From CAYUVA01 sp964448115 [NCBI: uncultured bacterium] (lineage in GTDB: Bacteria > CAYUVA01), in the NCBI GenBank assembly GCA_964448115.1, contig CAYUVA010000003.1, positions 89,183-153,182 of the forward strand: a stretch of DNA of 64,000 nt. The letters run 5' to 3'. Each line of letters begins with the position of its first letter. The first letter of the stretch is position 1. This document shows positions 1 to 9,113 of the stretch, piece by piece. The position numbers were made by a program, and so were the translations under genes. Under the pieces are notes generated by a model. It was given only the letters and a program-made list of their open reading frames with translations. It did not search any database and was not told the origin of the DNA.

Positions 1-100
1 TATAGCGCGATTAGGTAGTTTGCTGGGATACAAGCATCAATCGCTGCCTGAAGCATTGAAGAGGTGGCTTTCGCGGCAGGAAAGGTTAAGGAGTGAATGA
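1..100 (+). CDS. C-terminal tail of a truncated gene, possibly IS4-like transposase
   Basis: Frame 2 is open from the window edge to TGA at 98-100 and gives 32 C-terminal residues containing IARLGSLLGYKHQSLPEA and ending in a basic, Arg-rich tail. The phrase ARLGSLLG.K followed by a Pro and then a hydrophobic/basic helix recalls the C-terminus of IS4/Tn5-type transposases (ARLGGFLGRK...PG...). The fragment is too short to be sure. No terminal inverted repeat or other insertion-sequence boundary is visible in the AT-rich 106 bases that follow. Most of the gene lies outside the window. Confidence 0.35.
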   Translation, partial: IARLGSLLGYKHQSLPEALKRWLSRQERLRSE

Positions 101-206
101 AAGCATAAGTTTATAATCTTAAAATGAAATTTTATAAATAAGCAAATAAATATTTCATTATGATAAAGTATTTTTCTATTTTTTGATTTAATTTTTTCCT
201 AACGAA

Positions 207-1079
207 CTAGGATCCTGGATTCCAGGAGATCTTTGCTGGCTCTCGAGACACCAGCTTATAGTACTTCGCCTTCTGCCAGCCCATGGTCATTGCTGCGTAA
301 ACTCGGTTTTCCTTTGGTATATCAAGGATTCGCTTTATCTTGCTGGAATGATTGACCGCACCCTCGAAGAAACCATTGAAGCAACATCCCAATCCTAGTG
401 TATGAGCCTGCAACGACGCATTGTACAGGGCTACCGAGCAATTGAAGTGGGAATTGGTATCCCAAGAGGGAGCATGAACCACAATTAGCACTGGTGCATC
501 ATAGAACAGGCGATCCACACCTGACTCGATCTTGCCCTTGAACTTCTCCAGCATGGGGAGATAGTCCTTCAGCTTGTCGGTTAGCTTTGCTCCGGCGACC
601 AGTCTGATAACCATCTCGCCGACCGGCTTTGATAAGGTGGTGAACAGGCGCTTATAGTAATTGATGGTCAGTTCATTGAGTCTTCGTAACAGTTCATGGT
701 CGGTGATAACTATCCAGCGGACATTTTGCGCATTGATGCCAGTTGGGGCATAGCGCCCTGCCTCAATGACCTGGGCAATAAGATCTTCGCGTACCGGTTT
801 CTCCTTGTACTGGCGAACGCTTCTTCTCTCACGCAATAGGTGCATGAGCGGCTCTGGCTCCATCTTAAGATCCCTGTTTACTGGGATGAGCTGTTCTTGA
901 TCCAATCCATCATGCCTAACCGCATCTACCGGACAGATAGCCACACAGTGCCCGCAATTGATGCACCAGTCCTGGTTCGTTGCCTTAACTGTATCATCCT
1001 TGCGCTCTATGACCAGAACCGGGCAGTCGAGCACGCAAAGATCGCACAGGGTACATTTTTCAAGGTCGATATGAATCAT
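207..1079 (-). CDS. Nitroreductase-family protein with N-terminal 2x[4Fe-4S] ferredoxin domain
   Basis: This 290-residue protein starts with a bacterial ferredoxin domain. Two four-Cys clusters are visible near residues 9-20 (CTLCDLCVLDCP) and 39-50 (CINCGHCVAICP). From about residue 80 it becomes a nitroreductase-fold flavoprotein, with the family's RRSVRQYKEKPV motif, APTGINAQNVRW and a late LGLGCCFNGFF segment. The fusion suggests an FMN oxidoreductase fed electrons through its own iron-sulphur clusters; the substrate cannot be read from sequence. It lies 15 nt downstream of the glycosyltransferase gene on the same strand, so the two are probably cotranscribed. No signal peptide is seen, so it is cytoplasmic. 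It is a common gene in anaerobes. Confidence 0.88.
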   Translation of the reverse strand: MIHIDLEKCTLCDLCVLDCPVLVIERKDDTVKATNQDWCINCGHCVAICPVDAVRHDGLDQEQLIPVNRDLKMEPEPLMHLLRERRSVRQYKEKPVREDLIAQVIEAGRYAPTGINAQNVRWIVITDHELLRRLNELTINYYKRLFTTLSKPVGEMVIRLVAGAKLTDKLKDYLPMLEKFKGKIESGVDRLFYDAPVLIVVHAPSWDTNSHFNCSVALYNASLQAHTLGLGCCFNGFFEGAVNHSSKIKRILDIPKENRVYAAMTMGWQKAKYYKLVSREPAKISWNPGS

Positions 1080-1094
1080 AGACTTATGAACTCC

Positions 1095-2141
1095 TCAGCC
1101 TGTTTTGATTATCCCTCGCAGCCTTCTTAATCCGAATTCGATTGAAGCTACTGTGTAAACGAGCAGGAATATCCAGCAGATCAAAGGGTGCAGAAACCAT
1201 GCTCTATCCTTTACTTTACGGTATCCCTTTAAAGCATAGATAATATGGGGCAGGGCTATAATGGTATCAATGATAAAGCGCAGGATACGCATGTTGTCCC
1301 TGAGACTGCCGTCATATACCGGGCATTTCCTGGGATGAGATTCGCGCAGGTGATGACGCCTGGCAAAGACTAGCTTCTTTACAAAGAAGCTCCCTAGCGA
1401 GATCGAACTGTGGTGGATGATGGTCTCCTTTACCATAGCAAAGGTATCATAACCAGCCTGGATCAGGTCGTAGTTTATATCCATGTGATGCGCGGTAGCG
1501 GGATCTATATTCAGCTTCAAAAGAGCGGATCTGCGAGCCAGGTAACCGTTCGCTCCCAATGAGGGCACTTGGTTGGGATGGAATCTTACCTTGTAGTATT
1601 CCCCCTTATCCTCAGCCTTGCCATAGATGTTCCATTCCTCATCCTTGTATGAGAAGCGATCCCTCTTTTTAAGGTAATAACCACCGACTGGATCGTTGAC
1701 GCCGGTTAATGCGAAATAGCGATTGAGGATGCTATAGGTCTGTTGGTAGTGGTATAGCAGCGGTTGGGTAGCGACAATATCGGGATCTTCCAGCATCGGC
1801 AAAATCATATTCAGCAACCATCTGTTATGAGGTAAAAAGTTGTCGGAGTCCAAAAAGATGACAATATCTCCCTTTGACTGAAATAAGCCGATGATGCGAT
1901 TGTACTCCTGGTCACGGTGGTCGCTTTTGATGATCTTTGCATTGTAGCTCTCGGCGACCTTTATAGTATCATCTTCGGAGCCTCCATCTATCGCAATGAC
2001 CTCTAGCCGGTCCGAGGGGTAATCCTGTAAAGCTATAGAATCAAGGCATTGCTTGAGAACCTCCTGGCAGTTGTAGCTTGGTATGATGATGCTTAGGCTC
2101 GGTAGCTCTATATTATCATTCATTGTCATATCGCTTTCCAC
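1095..2141 (-). CDS. Family 2 glycosyltransferase, membrane-anchored
   Basis: The 348-residue protein has a GT-A fold catalytic domain. LSIIIPSYNCQEVLKQCLDS near residue 15 is the nucleotide-sugar binding start, DGGSEDDT follows, and FLDSDN near residue 100 is the DxD-type metal site. The C-terminus has hydrophobic segments (TIIALPHIIYAL and WIFLLVYTVASIEFGL) that probably tether it to the inner membrane. It likely transfers a sugar to a lipid-linked or surface polysaccharide; donor and acceptor are unknown. It is the first gene of a leftward pair with the ferredoxin-nitroreductase and is divergent from the LolA-like gene. The next start in frame, MTMNDNIELP, is also possible. Confidence 0.87.
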   Translation of the reverse strand: MESDMTMNDNIELPSLSIIIPSYNCQEVLKQCLDSIALQDYPSDRLEVIAIDGGSEDDTIKVAESYNAKIIKSDHRDQEYNRIIGLFQSKGDIVIFLDSDNFLPHNRWLLNMILPMLEDPDIVATQPLLYHYQQTYSILNRYFALTGVNDPVGGYYLKKRDRFSYKDEEWNIYGKAEDKGEYYKVRFHPNQVPSLGANGYLARRSALLKLNIDPATAHHMDINYDLIQAGYDTFAMVKETIIHHSSISLGSFFVKKLVFARRHHLRESHPRKCPVYDGSLRDNMRILRFIIDTIIALPHIIYALKGYRKVKDRAWFLHPLICWIFLLVYTVASIEFGLRRLRGIIKTG

Positions 2142-2185
2142 CTCAAGGCTACTTTAATAACCTTAAGAAGGCGAAAAAGCAAGCA

Positions 2186-2216
2186 GCTAAACGCTTTAGC
2201 ATCAATGTGGTATAAT
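2186..2216 (+). promoter_or_regulatory. Extended -10 promoter with palindrome at the -35 position
   Basis: TGGTATAAT at 2208-2216 is a perfect -10 hexamer preceded by the TG of an extended -10 element. No -35 hexamer is present. Instead an inverted repeat GCTAAA-CGC-TTTAGC occupies 2186-2200, where a regulator bound there would contact polymerase. The first downstream gene is the LolA-like protein at 2302. This is a prediction from base pattern only. Confidence 0.5.
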
Positions 2217-2301
2217 CTTTTTTATGTTTGACGGAAAGTCTTTATTTAAGGATACTTAAGGTCGTTTGGGTAACAATGATAACAAAATGAGAGAGGTTTC
2301 A

Positions 2302-3069
2302 ATGAAAGGTTACCTTTTAGTCATAATTGTTCTGCTGCTTGCCGTCTCTATTAGCACCGTAAGTAGCATCGAGCCAAAAGAACAGATAGATGTAAAGTTC
2401 ATCGTTGACAAGGTCGATAGGCTCTTTCGGAGCGAGACCAGCCAGGGCGAAGTTCAGATGGAGATTATAAACCCTCACTGGCAGCGGACGCTTAAAATGA
2501 AGGTGTGGACACAAGGGCTGGAGAAGACTTTCATATACATCGAGGAACCAAGGAAGGACAGGGGCACCGCAACCTTGAGAGTCGGCGATGAGATGTGGAA
2601 TTACTTTCCCAATATAAACAAGGTGATGAAGGTGCCACCCTCGATGATGATGGGATCCTGGATGGGATCCAACTTCACCAACGATGACCTGGTCAAGGAG
2701 ACAACGCTGCTCGATGATTATGAGGCTGAGCTGTTCACCCCAGATGATGCTGAGGACGGTTATTATTACATCAAGCTAATCCCCAAGGAGAACACACCTA
2801 GCGTCTGGGGCAAGATAATAGTCAAGGTGCGCAAGGAAGACTACATTCCGGTACAGCAGGATTACTATGATGAGAAGGGAGAGCTTATCCGCAGCATGTA
2901 CTTGAAGGATATCAAGATGCTTGGAGGCAAGAAGATCCCTGCGGTGATGGAAATGGTGCCTCATAAAAAGGAAAATGAGAAAACGGTGATCGAGTACCTT
3001 GATGTAACCTTTGATAAGAAGCTAGATGATGATATCTTCACCCTGAGAAACCTGCGTAAAAACAGATAA
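2302..3069 (+). CDS. LolA-like outer-membrane lipoprotein-sorting protein
   Basis: The open frame extends upstream to a TTG at 2266, but ATG 2302 is preferred: it follows GAGAGG at 6-nt spacing and directly begins a signal peptide (MKGYLLVIIVLLLAVSIST...SS). The mature protein of about 230 residues matches the LolA_like (TP_0789-type) family. Diagnostic phrases are GDEMWNYFPNINKVMKVPPS and then SWMGSNFTNDDLVKE near residue 120. Such proteins are periplasmic beta-sheet carriers thought to bind lipids or lipoproteins. The permease starts 12 nt downstream, so the pair probably acts together in moving envelope lipids or lipoproteins. It is not classical LolA, and the cargo is unknown. Confidence 0.85.
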   Translation: MKGYLLVIIVLLLAVSISTVSSIEPKEQIDVKFIVDKVDRLFRSETSQGEVQMEIINPHWQRTLKMKVWTQGLEKTFIYIEEPRKDRGTATLRVGDEMWNYFPNINKVMKVPPSMMMGSWMGSNFTNDDLVKETTLLDDYEAELFTPDDAEDGYYYIKLIPKENTPSVWGKIIVKVRKEDYIPVQQDYYDEKGELIRSMYLKDIKMLGGKKIPAVMEMVPHKKENEKTVIEYLDVTFDKKLDDDIFTLRNLRKNR

Positions 3070-3081
3070 AAATTACAAGCG

Positions 3082-4296
3082 ATGCTTATCCCCAAGATAG
3101 CCTTCCGCAATATCTTCAGGCAAAAGAGACGATCTCTGCTCACCGGCTTGATGATGGCAATCGGATTTGCGCTTCTTTCTATAACCATAGGACTCATGGA
3201 TGGAAGCTACTCCAATATAATCAATATGTTCACCCTGGATCACACCGGACATGTGCAGATCCATAAAAGAGGCTACCTGGAGCGCCCCTCCATATACAAG
3301 ACTATTACAGACTCCGATAATATCGAGCAAGAGGTATTAAATGTTCCCAAGGTCGTATCGGCTGCTCCACGGGTTTACTCTGTAGTGCTGGCATTGTTAA
3401 GAAAGAAGACGACCGGTGTCCGCATCATGGGGGTAGATCCGGCCAAGGAGAAAAGAACGACCCGCCTGCCAGGCAAGGTCAAGGAGGGCAAGTTCCTCCC
3501 TTGCAAATCACCCAATGAGGTGGTTGTTAGCGAGGGGCTAAAAGATGTGCTAGGCGCGAAACTAGGCGATGAGATCGCTCTTATCGGTCAAGGCGCCAGG
3601 GGAGGAATGGCAAATGACCTGTTCACCATTGTAGGCTTCACCGATGATAACGACTCTTCGGGATTGATGACCTGTTACCTTGATATCCGAGATGCGCAGC
3701 GTTTCCTGGAGCTTGGAGACAAGGTGCACGAGATCGCGGTTGTGCTCGAAAATTATAAGTATGCACGCAGAACAGCAGATCTGATTTCAAGTACACTAGC
3801 CAGTGACTCTCTTGAGGTGCATCCCTGGCAGGTAGTCGAGGAGCAGTTCTATCGTGCCATGAAGGCGGATTGTCAAGGCTCTTATGTCTCGTTGCTGGTG
3901 GTGATGATCATAATCGCCATCGGCGTATTGAATACGGTGCTCATGACCGTCCTTGAGCGCACCCGCGAGTTCGGGCTGCTCAAGGCGATCGGGACGCGCC
4001 CTCTGGCTATCATCAGGCTCATTATCCTGGAGACAGCGTTCTTGGCTTTCATATCGATTATCGTCGGCATGATACTAGGCACGGCGACAAACTACTGGCT
4101 CTCCATTCATGGCATCAAGTATCCGATAGCGATCGAATGGGGCGGTTTCACCTTTGACAGGATGCTATCAGTGGTAACCTGGCAGACGATCTGGGAGCCG
4201 GCTTTGCTTACTTTCCTTACCGCGATTATAGTAAGCATCCCGCCGGGGATTAGGGCAGCGCGCATAACACCAGTCAAAGCCATGAGGCAGTTTTAA
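3082..4296 (+). CDS. ABC transporter permease, FtsX/LolC-MacB type
   Basis: This 404-residue permease has the MacB/FtsX layout: one N-terminal transmembrane helix (about residues 18-42), a large periplasmic domain (about 45-265), then three helices. The visible helix segments are SLLVVMIIIAIGVLNTVLMT, ILETAFLAFISIIVGMILG and LLTFLTAIIVSIPPGI. RTREFGLLKAIGTRPLAI after helix 2 is the coupling segment typical of FtsX domains. The ending ARITPVKAMRQF fits the family's 'R..PaeALR' terminus. It follows the LolA-like gene by 12 nt, which points to lipoprotein or lipid extraction from the inner membrane. The ATP-binding subunit is not next to it in this window and must be encoded elsewhere. Confidence 0.9.
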   Translation: MLIPKIAFRNIFRQKRRSLLTGLMMAIGFALLSITIGLMDGSYSNIINMFTLDHTGHVQIHKRGYLERPSIYKTITDSDNIEQEVLNVPKVVSAAPRVYSVVLALLRKKTTGVRIMGVDPAKEKRTTRLPGKVKEGKFLPCKSPNEVVVSEGLKDVLGAKLGDEIALIGQGARGGMANDLFTIVGFTDDNDSSGLMTCYLDIRDAQRFLELGDKVHEIAVVLENYKYARRTADLISSTLASDSLEVHPWQVVEEQFYRAMKADCQGSYVSLLVVMIIIAIGVLNTVLMTVLERTREFGLLKAIGTRPLAIIRLIILETAFLAFISIIVGMILGTATNYWLSIHGIKYPIAIEWGGFTFDRMLSVVTWQTIWEPALLTFLTAIIVSIPPGIRAARITPVKAMRQF

Positions 4297-4432
4297 TAAT
4301 CAGTTTCCTAATTTGGACAGTTTGATTTTAAGATAAGTCTTTACTATTTTGCATAAGGTATGAACGCTGAAAAAAAAAAAACAGCCCTGAAAACCAAATT
4401 ATACCATAAGGCTTAAAAAGGAGTGTTGATTT

Positions 4433-5746
4433 TTGGGATTATTTAGCAAAAAAAAGGCACAAGAAAAAGTATGCGTTGTTGGATTGGATGGTGTTCCTCA
4501 CTCACTCTTGTTACAGCTCATGGAACAAGGCGTCCTTCCAAATATATCTGCAATTGTTCGCACCGGCAATTTGTACAGAATGAAGGTTACATTGCCAGAG
4601 ATCTCAGCGGTTAGCTGGCCTAGCTTTATGACCGGAGCCAATCCTGGGGTTCATGGGATCTTTGGATTCACCGACCTGAAACCAGGCAGCTATCAGCTCA
4701 GGTTTCCCTCATTCAGGGATCTTCAGGCTCCGACCTTATGGGACAAGCTGGGACAAAGAAAAAAACGAAGCGTGATAATCAATCAACCCTCCACCTACCC
4801 GGCAAAGCCGCTTGAGGGGGTTTTGATCTCCGGCTTCGTTGCGATTGATCCCCGCAAGGCAGTTTATCCAAAGGGACTAGAGGCAAAGCTAAAGGAGTTA
4901 AGATACGAGATCGACATCGACACGGCTAAAGCCCGGCAGGATCTCGATTATTGCCTCGATGCACTCGACAAGACACTGAAAGGCAGGGAGCGAGCCTTTG
5001 AATATTTCTTTGAGAATGAGCAATGGGATTATCTGGAGCTTGTAATCACCGGCAGCGACCGCCTCCACCACTATCTCTGGTATGCCCTTGAGAATAAAGG
5101 AGATCCTTACCATATAGCCTTCTTGAACTACTATCATAAGGTGGATGCCTTGATTGGAAAGGTTTATCGACGGTTTATGGATTTCACTGGTGGTAAAGGT
5201 AGCCAAGGATTCTATATGCTCTCCGATCATGGATTCACGGGTATAAAGAGCGAGGTTTATCTGAACGCTTGGCTTCGGGAGCACGGGTTTCTACGCTTCG
5301 AGAGGGATCAGCCCGAATCGCTCAATGATATCGATGGTTCATCAGAGGCATTTGCTATGGATCCTAGCCGAATATACCTTAATATCGAGGGCAAATATCC
5401 TAAAGGTAGCGTCAAGAAGGATCAGGAAGAAAGGCTCAGAGAAAAGATCAAACAAGCACTGTTATCTCTCGAATATGAGGGTGAAAAAGTGATCGACTTC
5501 GTCCTTTATAGGGAGGAGGCATACTCTGGGCTGTTTGCCGAGCGGGGTCCGGATATAATCGCTGTGCCCAGATACGGCTTTGATCTGAAAGGCTCAATTA
5601 CGCAGGAAAGGATCTTTCATCACAGCGGATTACAGGGTATGCATACCTGGGATGATGCCTTTTTCTTCAGCAGCGATAAGCAAAAAAAGGAAGATCTGAA
5701 TATTACCGACCTTAGCGAGATAATTCTCTCAGGTATGCAGAAATAG
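4433..5746 (+). CDS. Alkaline-phosphatase superfamily type I phosphodiesterase/pyrophosphatase
   Basis: This 437-residue cytoplasmic enzyme has the metal and nucleophile motifs of type I phosphodiesterases. They are GLDG with Asp19, the segment EISAVSWPSFMTG with the likely nucleophile Ser58, NPGVHGIFGF, GSDRLHHYLW, SDHGF and a late GMHTWDDAFF. It should hydrolyse a phosphodiester or pyrophosphate using two metal ions; the substrate is unknown and may be a nucleotide or sugar-linked lipid. The start is TTG 4433, behind AAGGAG at 4417-4422. It stands alone, 136 nt after the permease. A close paralogue lies at 24519-25844 (minus strand), and both share VPH after the metal-binding Asp-Gly. Confidence 0.85.
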   Translation: MGLFSKKKAQEKVCVVGLDGVPHSLLLQLMEQGVLPNISAIVRTGNLYRMKVTLPEISAVSWPSFMTGANPGVHGIFGFTDLKPGSYQLRFPSFRDLQAPTLWDKLGQRKKRSVIINQPSTYPAKPLEGVLISGFVAIDPRKAVYPKGLEAKLKELRYEIDIDTAKARQDLDYCLDALDKTLKGRERAFEYFFENEQWDYLELVITGSDRLHHYLWYALENKGDPYHIAFLNYYHKVDALIGKVYRRFMDFTGGKGSQGFYMLSDHGFTGIKSEVYLNAWLREHGFLRFERDQPESLNDIDGSSEAFAMDPSRIYLNIEGKYPKGSVKKDQEERLREKIKQALLSLEYEGEKVIDFVLYREEAYSGLFAERGPDIIAVPRYGFDLKGSITQERIFHHSGLQGMHTWDDAFFFSSDKQKKEDLNITDLSEIILSGMQK

Positions 5747-5787
5747 CGTGATTTGATTGCCACCAGATCCGAGAGATGACTCCTGGT

Positions 5788-5816
5788 TTGACACCTTTAT
5801 TATCACTGACTAATAT
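5788..5816 (+). promoter_or_regulatory. Sigma-70-type promoter upstream of metK
   Basis: A perfect -35 TTGACA at 5788-5793 is followed after exactly 17 nt by TAATAT at 5811-5816. Transcription would start near 5823, leaving a leader of about 60 nt. AAGGAG sits just before the metK ATG. No SAM- or SAH-riboswitch core is recognisable in this short leader. Confidence 0.55.
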
Positions 5817-5882
5817 AAATGTTCGTTTAAAGGCTACTCAAAGACTATAAGGGCTTAATACAAGCCTGATAAGGAGCGACAA

Positions 5883-7034
5883 ATGAGTTCCAAAGATTAT
5901 CTTTTTACCTCTGAATCGGTAACCGAGGGGCATCCGGATAAGATAGCGGATCAGATCTCTGATGCCATACTGGATGCAGCCCTGATTGATGACCCTAACA
6001 GTCGGGTTGCCGTTGAGACACTGGTCGCGACCGGACTCGCCATGGTAGCGGGACAGCTTACCACCAAGACATATATAGATATTCCGCATATCATTCGGAA
6101 GACCATCCGAGACATAGGATATACTAGGGCTAAGTATGGCTATGACTACGAGACCTGCGCTGTCTTGACCGCTATAGATGAACAATCGCCGGATATCGCC
6201 CAGGGGGTTGATACTGGCGGGGCTGGAGATCAGGGCATGATGTTCGGCTTCGCGGTCAACGAGAACGACCGCTATATGCCAACCCCCATTCAGCTCGCCC
6301 ATAATATCACCAAGCGACTGACCCGGCTGCGCAAGGAGGAGATCCTCACCTGGTTAAGGCCGGATGGCAAGTCGCAGGTTACCATACAGTACTCTAACGG
6401 CAAGCCGGTAAGGGTTCATACCGTGGTGGTATCCACTCAACATAGTCCCAAGATCGAATACGATGAGCTAAAAGATGAGATAATAAATCGCTGCATCAAG
6501 CCGGTCATTCCAGAGGAACTGATGAATGATGATATCATCTACCACATCAATCCTACCGGCAGGTTCGTGATTGGCGGTCCCCAGGGCGATACCGGCTTGA
6601 CCGGTCGCAAGATAATCGTTGATACTTATGGCGGTATGGGGCGACATGGCGGAGGATGCTTCAGCGGTAAGGATCCAACCAAGGTTGACCGCAGCGCGGC
6701 TTATGCAGCCAGGCATATCGCCAAGAACATCGTGGCTGCTCAGTTGGCTGATAAATGCGAGATACAGATCGCATATGCTATCGGGGTCGCGGAGCCGGTT
6801 TCCATCAGCATAGAAACCTTTGCAACCGGCAAGGTCGATGAGAAGAAGCTAGTTGAGGTAGTTCGTCAACTATGGAACCTTACACCACGCGCTATCATCG
6901 ACTACTTTAAGCTGCTTCGCCCCATATACAAGCGCACCGCAGCCTACGGGCACTTCGGCAGGGCGCATAGCGACTTTACATGGGAGAACACAGAGAAAGT
7001 GGCCGATCTTAGAAATGCTTTCAATATCAAGTAA
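5883..7034 (+). CDS. metK: S-adenosylmethionine synthetase
   Basis: MetK makes S-adenosylmethionine from methionine and ATP. The 383-residue length is standard. The N-terminal ATP-binding segment [17 protein letters not shown] (about residues 16-32), signature 1 [12 protein letters not shown] (about 115) and signature 2 [20 protein letters not shown] (about 255) are all intact. The protein is cytoplasmic and works as a tetramer in known members. AAGGAG precedes the ATG. ahcY follows within 20 nt, so synthesis of the methyl donor and removal of its by-product S-adenosylhomocysteine are coexpressed. Several candidate methyl- and radical-SAM users are in the window (32665-34338 and 22010-23320). 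Confidence 0.98.
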   Translation: MSSKDYLFTSESVTEGHPDKIADQISDAILDAALIDDPNSRVAVETLVATGLAMVAGQLTTKTYIDIPHIIRKTIRDIGYTRAKYGYDYETCAVLTAIDEQSPDIAQGVDTGGAGDQGMMFGFAVNENDRYMPTPIQLAHNITKRLTRLRKEEILTWLRPDGKSQVTIQYSNGKPVRVHTVVVSTQHSPKIEYDELKDEIINRCIKPVIPEELMNDDIIYHINPTGRFVIGGPQGDTGLTGRKIIVDTYGGMGRHGGGCFSGKDPTKVDRSAAYAARHIAKNIVAAQLADKCEIQIAYAIGVAEPVSISIETFATGKVDEKKLVEVVRQLWNLTPRAIIDYFKLLRPIYKRTAAYGHFGRAHSDFTWENTEKVADLRNAFNIK

Positions 7035-7040
7035 TCCTAG

Positions 7041-8312
<1,272 letters not shown>

Positions 8313-8389
8313 AAAAGATATAAAATTAAATGCCTGGAATTATCTTCGAGCCTTTAAGGAGTAGTTAAAAAGTACTCAGGGTAGTATAG

Positions 8390-9112
8390 ATGTCCATATT
8401 TCAAAGATTCCGCTCCAACTTGCGGCGGAATATAGTAGCAGGATTAGTAACCGTATTACCCCTATCAGCCACTATATTTCTGCTATTGTTTTTGTATCGC
8501 AAGGCGGAAGGATTTTTCTCACCACTGGTCAAGCAGTTTTTCAAGATACGAGATCTGCCCTATCCTCCTGAGTTCATTACCACATTTCTCGGCATACTTT
8601 TATCTATAGTTGGCTTATACTTTATCGGTGTATTTGCAGCTAATTATGTAGGCAAAAAACTACTCGGTTGGGGAGAGAGCATCCTGAACCGCATTCCCTT
8701 GGTAAGATCGGTTTATACTACAGTCAAGCAAATCCTGGAGACCTTTAGCGTAGATACTCAACGATCCTTTGCAGAGGTCGTGTTGCTTGAATATCCCAGG
8801 AAAGGCTTATGGTCCTTCGGCTTCGTAACCAGTAAACAAAATCCGGTCATGGATAGGCTGATTGGCGAGAAGATTGTGGTGGTATTCATCCCGTCAACGC
8901 CGAATCCGACTACTGGATATATACTTCATGTACTTGAAAGGGAGATAATCCGGGTCAATATAAGCCCGGATTATGCATTCAAGTACATCATCTCGGCAGG
9001 TGTTTTAAGCTTGGAGGAAGATAAGCTCGGAAGCATAAAAAATATTCACCAAACAGACTTAGCACATAAAAGGTTAAGAAAAACGAGCCAGGCAGGGAAA
9101 AAGAAAAAATAA
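8390..9112 (+). CDS. DUF502 family inner-membrane protein
   Basis: This 240-residue protein has two transmembrane helices, at about residues 15-37 (GLVTVLPLSATIFLLLFLY) and about 60-85 (FITTFLGILLSIVGLYFIG). A soluble domain follows with the DUF502 phrases NRIPLVRSVYTTVKQILETF, VLLEYPRKGLWSFGFVT and VFIPSTPNPTTGYI. The tail is strongly basic (ending GKKKK). No biochemical function is established for the family. It is 77 nt after ahcY and convergent with the modular-protein gene, with only one base between the two stops. No terminator hairpin can be placed in that junction, so read-through or overlapping 3' ends are likely. Confidence 0.88.
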   Translation: MSIFQRFRSNLRRNIVAGLVTVLPLSATIFLLLFLYRKAEGFFSPLVKQFFKIRDLPYPPEFITTFLGILLSIVGLYFIGVFAANYVGKKLLGWGESILNRIPLVRSVYTTVKQILETFSVDTQRSFAEVVLLEYPRKGLWSFGFVTSKQNPVMDRLIGEKIVVVFIPSTPNPTTGYILHVLEREIIRVNISPDYAFKYIISAGVLSLEEDKLGSIKNIHQTDLAHKRLRKTSQAGKKKK

Positions 9113-9113
9113 C

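Noticed and set aside
4366-4385. GCTG, twelve A, CAGC as a hairpin or terminator
   Set aside because: A 4-bp stem with a 12-nt A loop and no following T-run on the gene strand is not a credible terminator.
5747-5882. Possible SAM or SAH riboswitch before metK
   Set aside because: The leader from the predicted start is only about 60 nt and has no recognisable core; a weak ACCAG/CTGGT stem lies upstream of the promoter -10.
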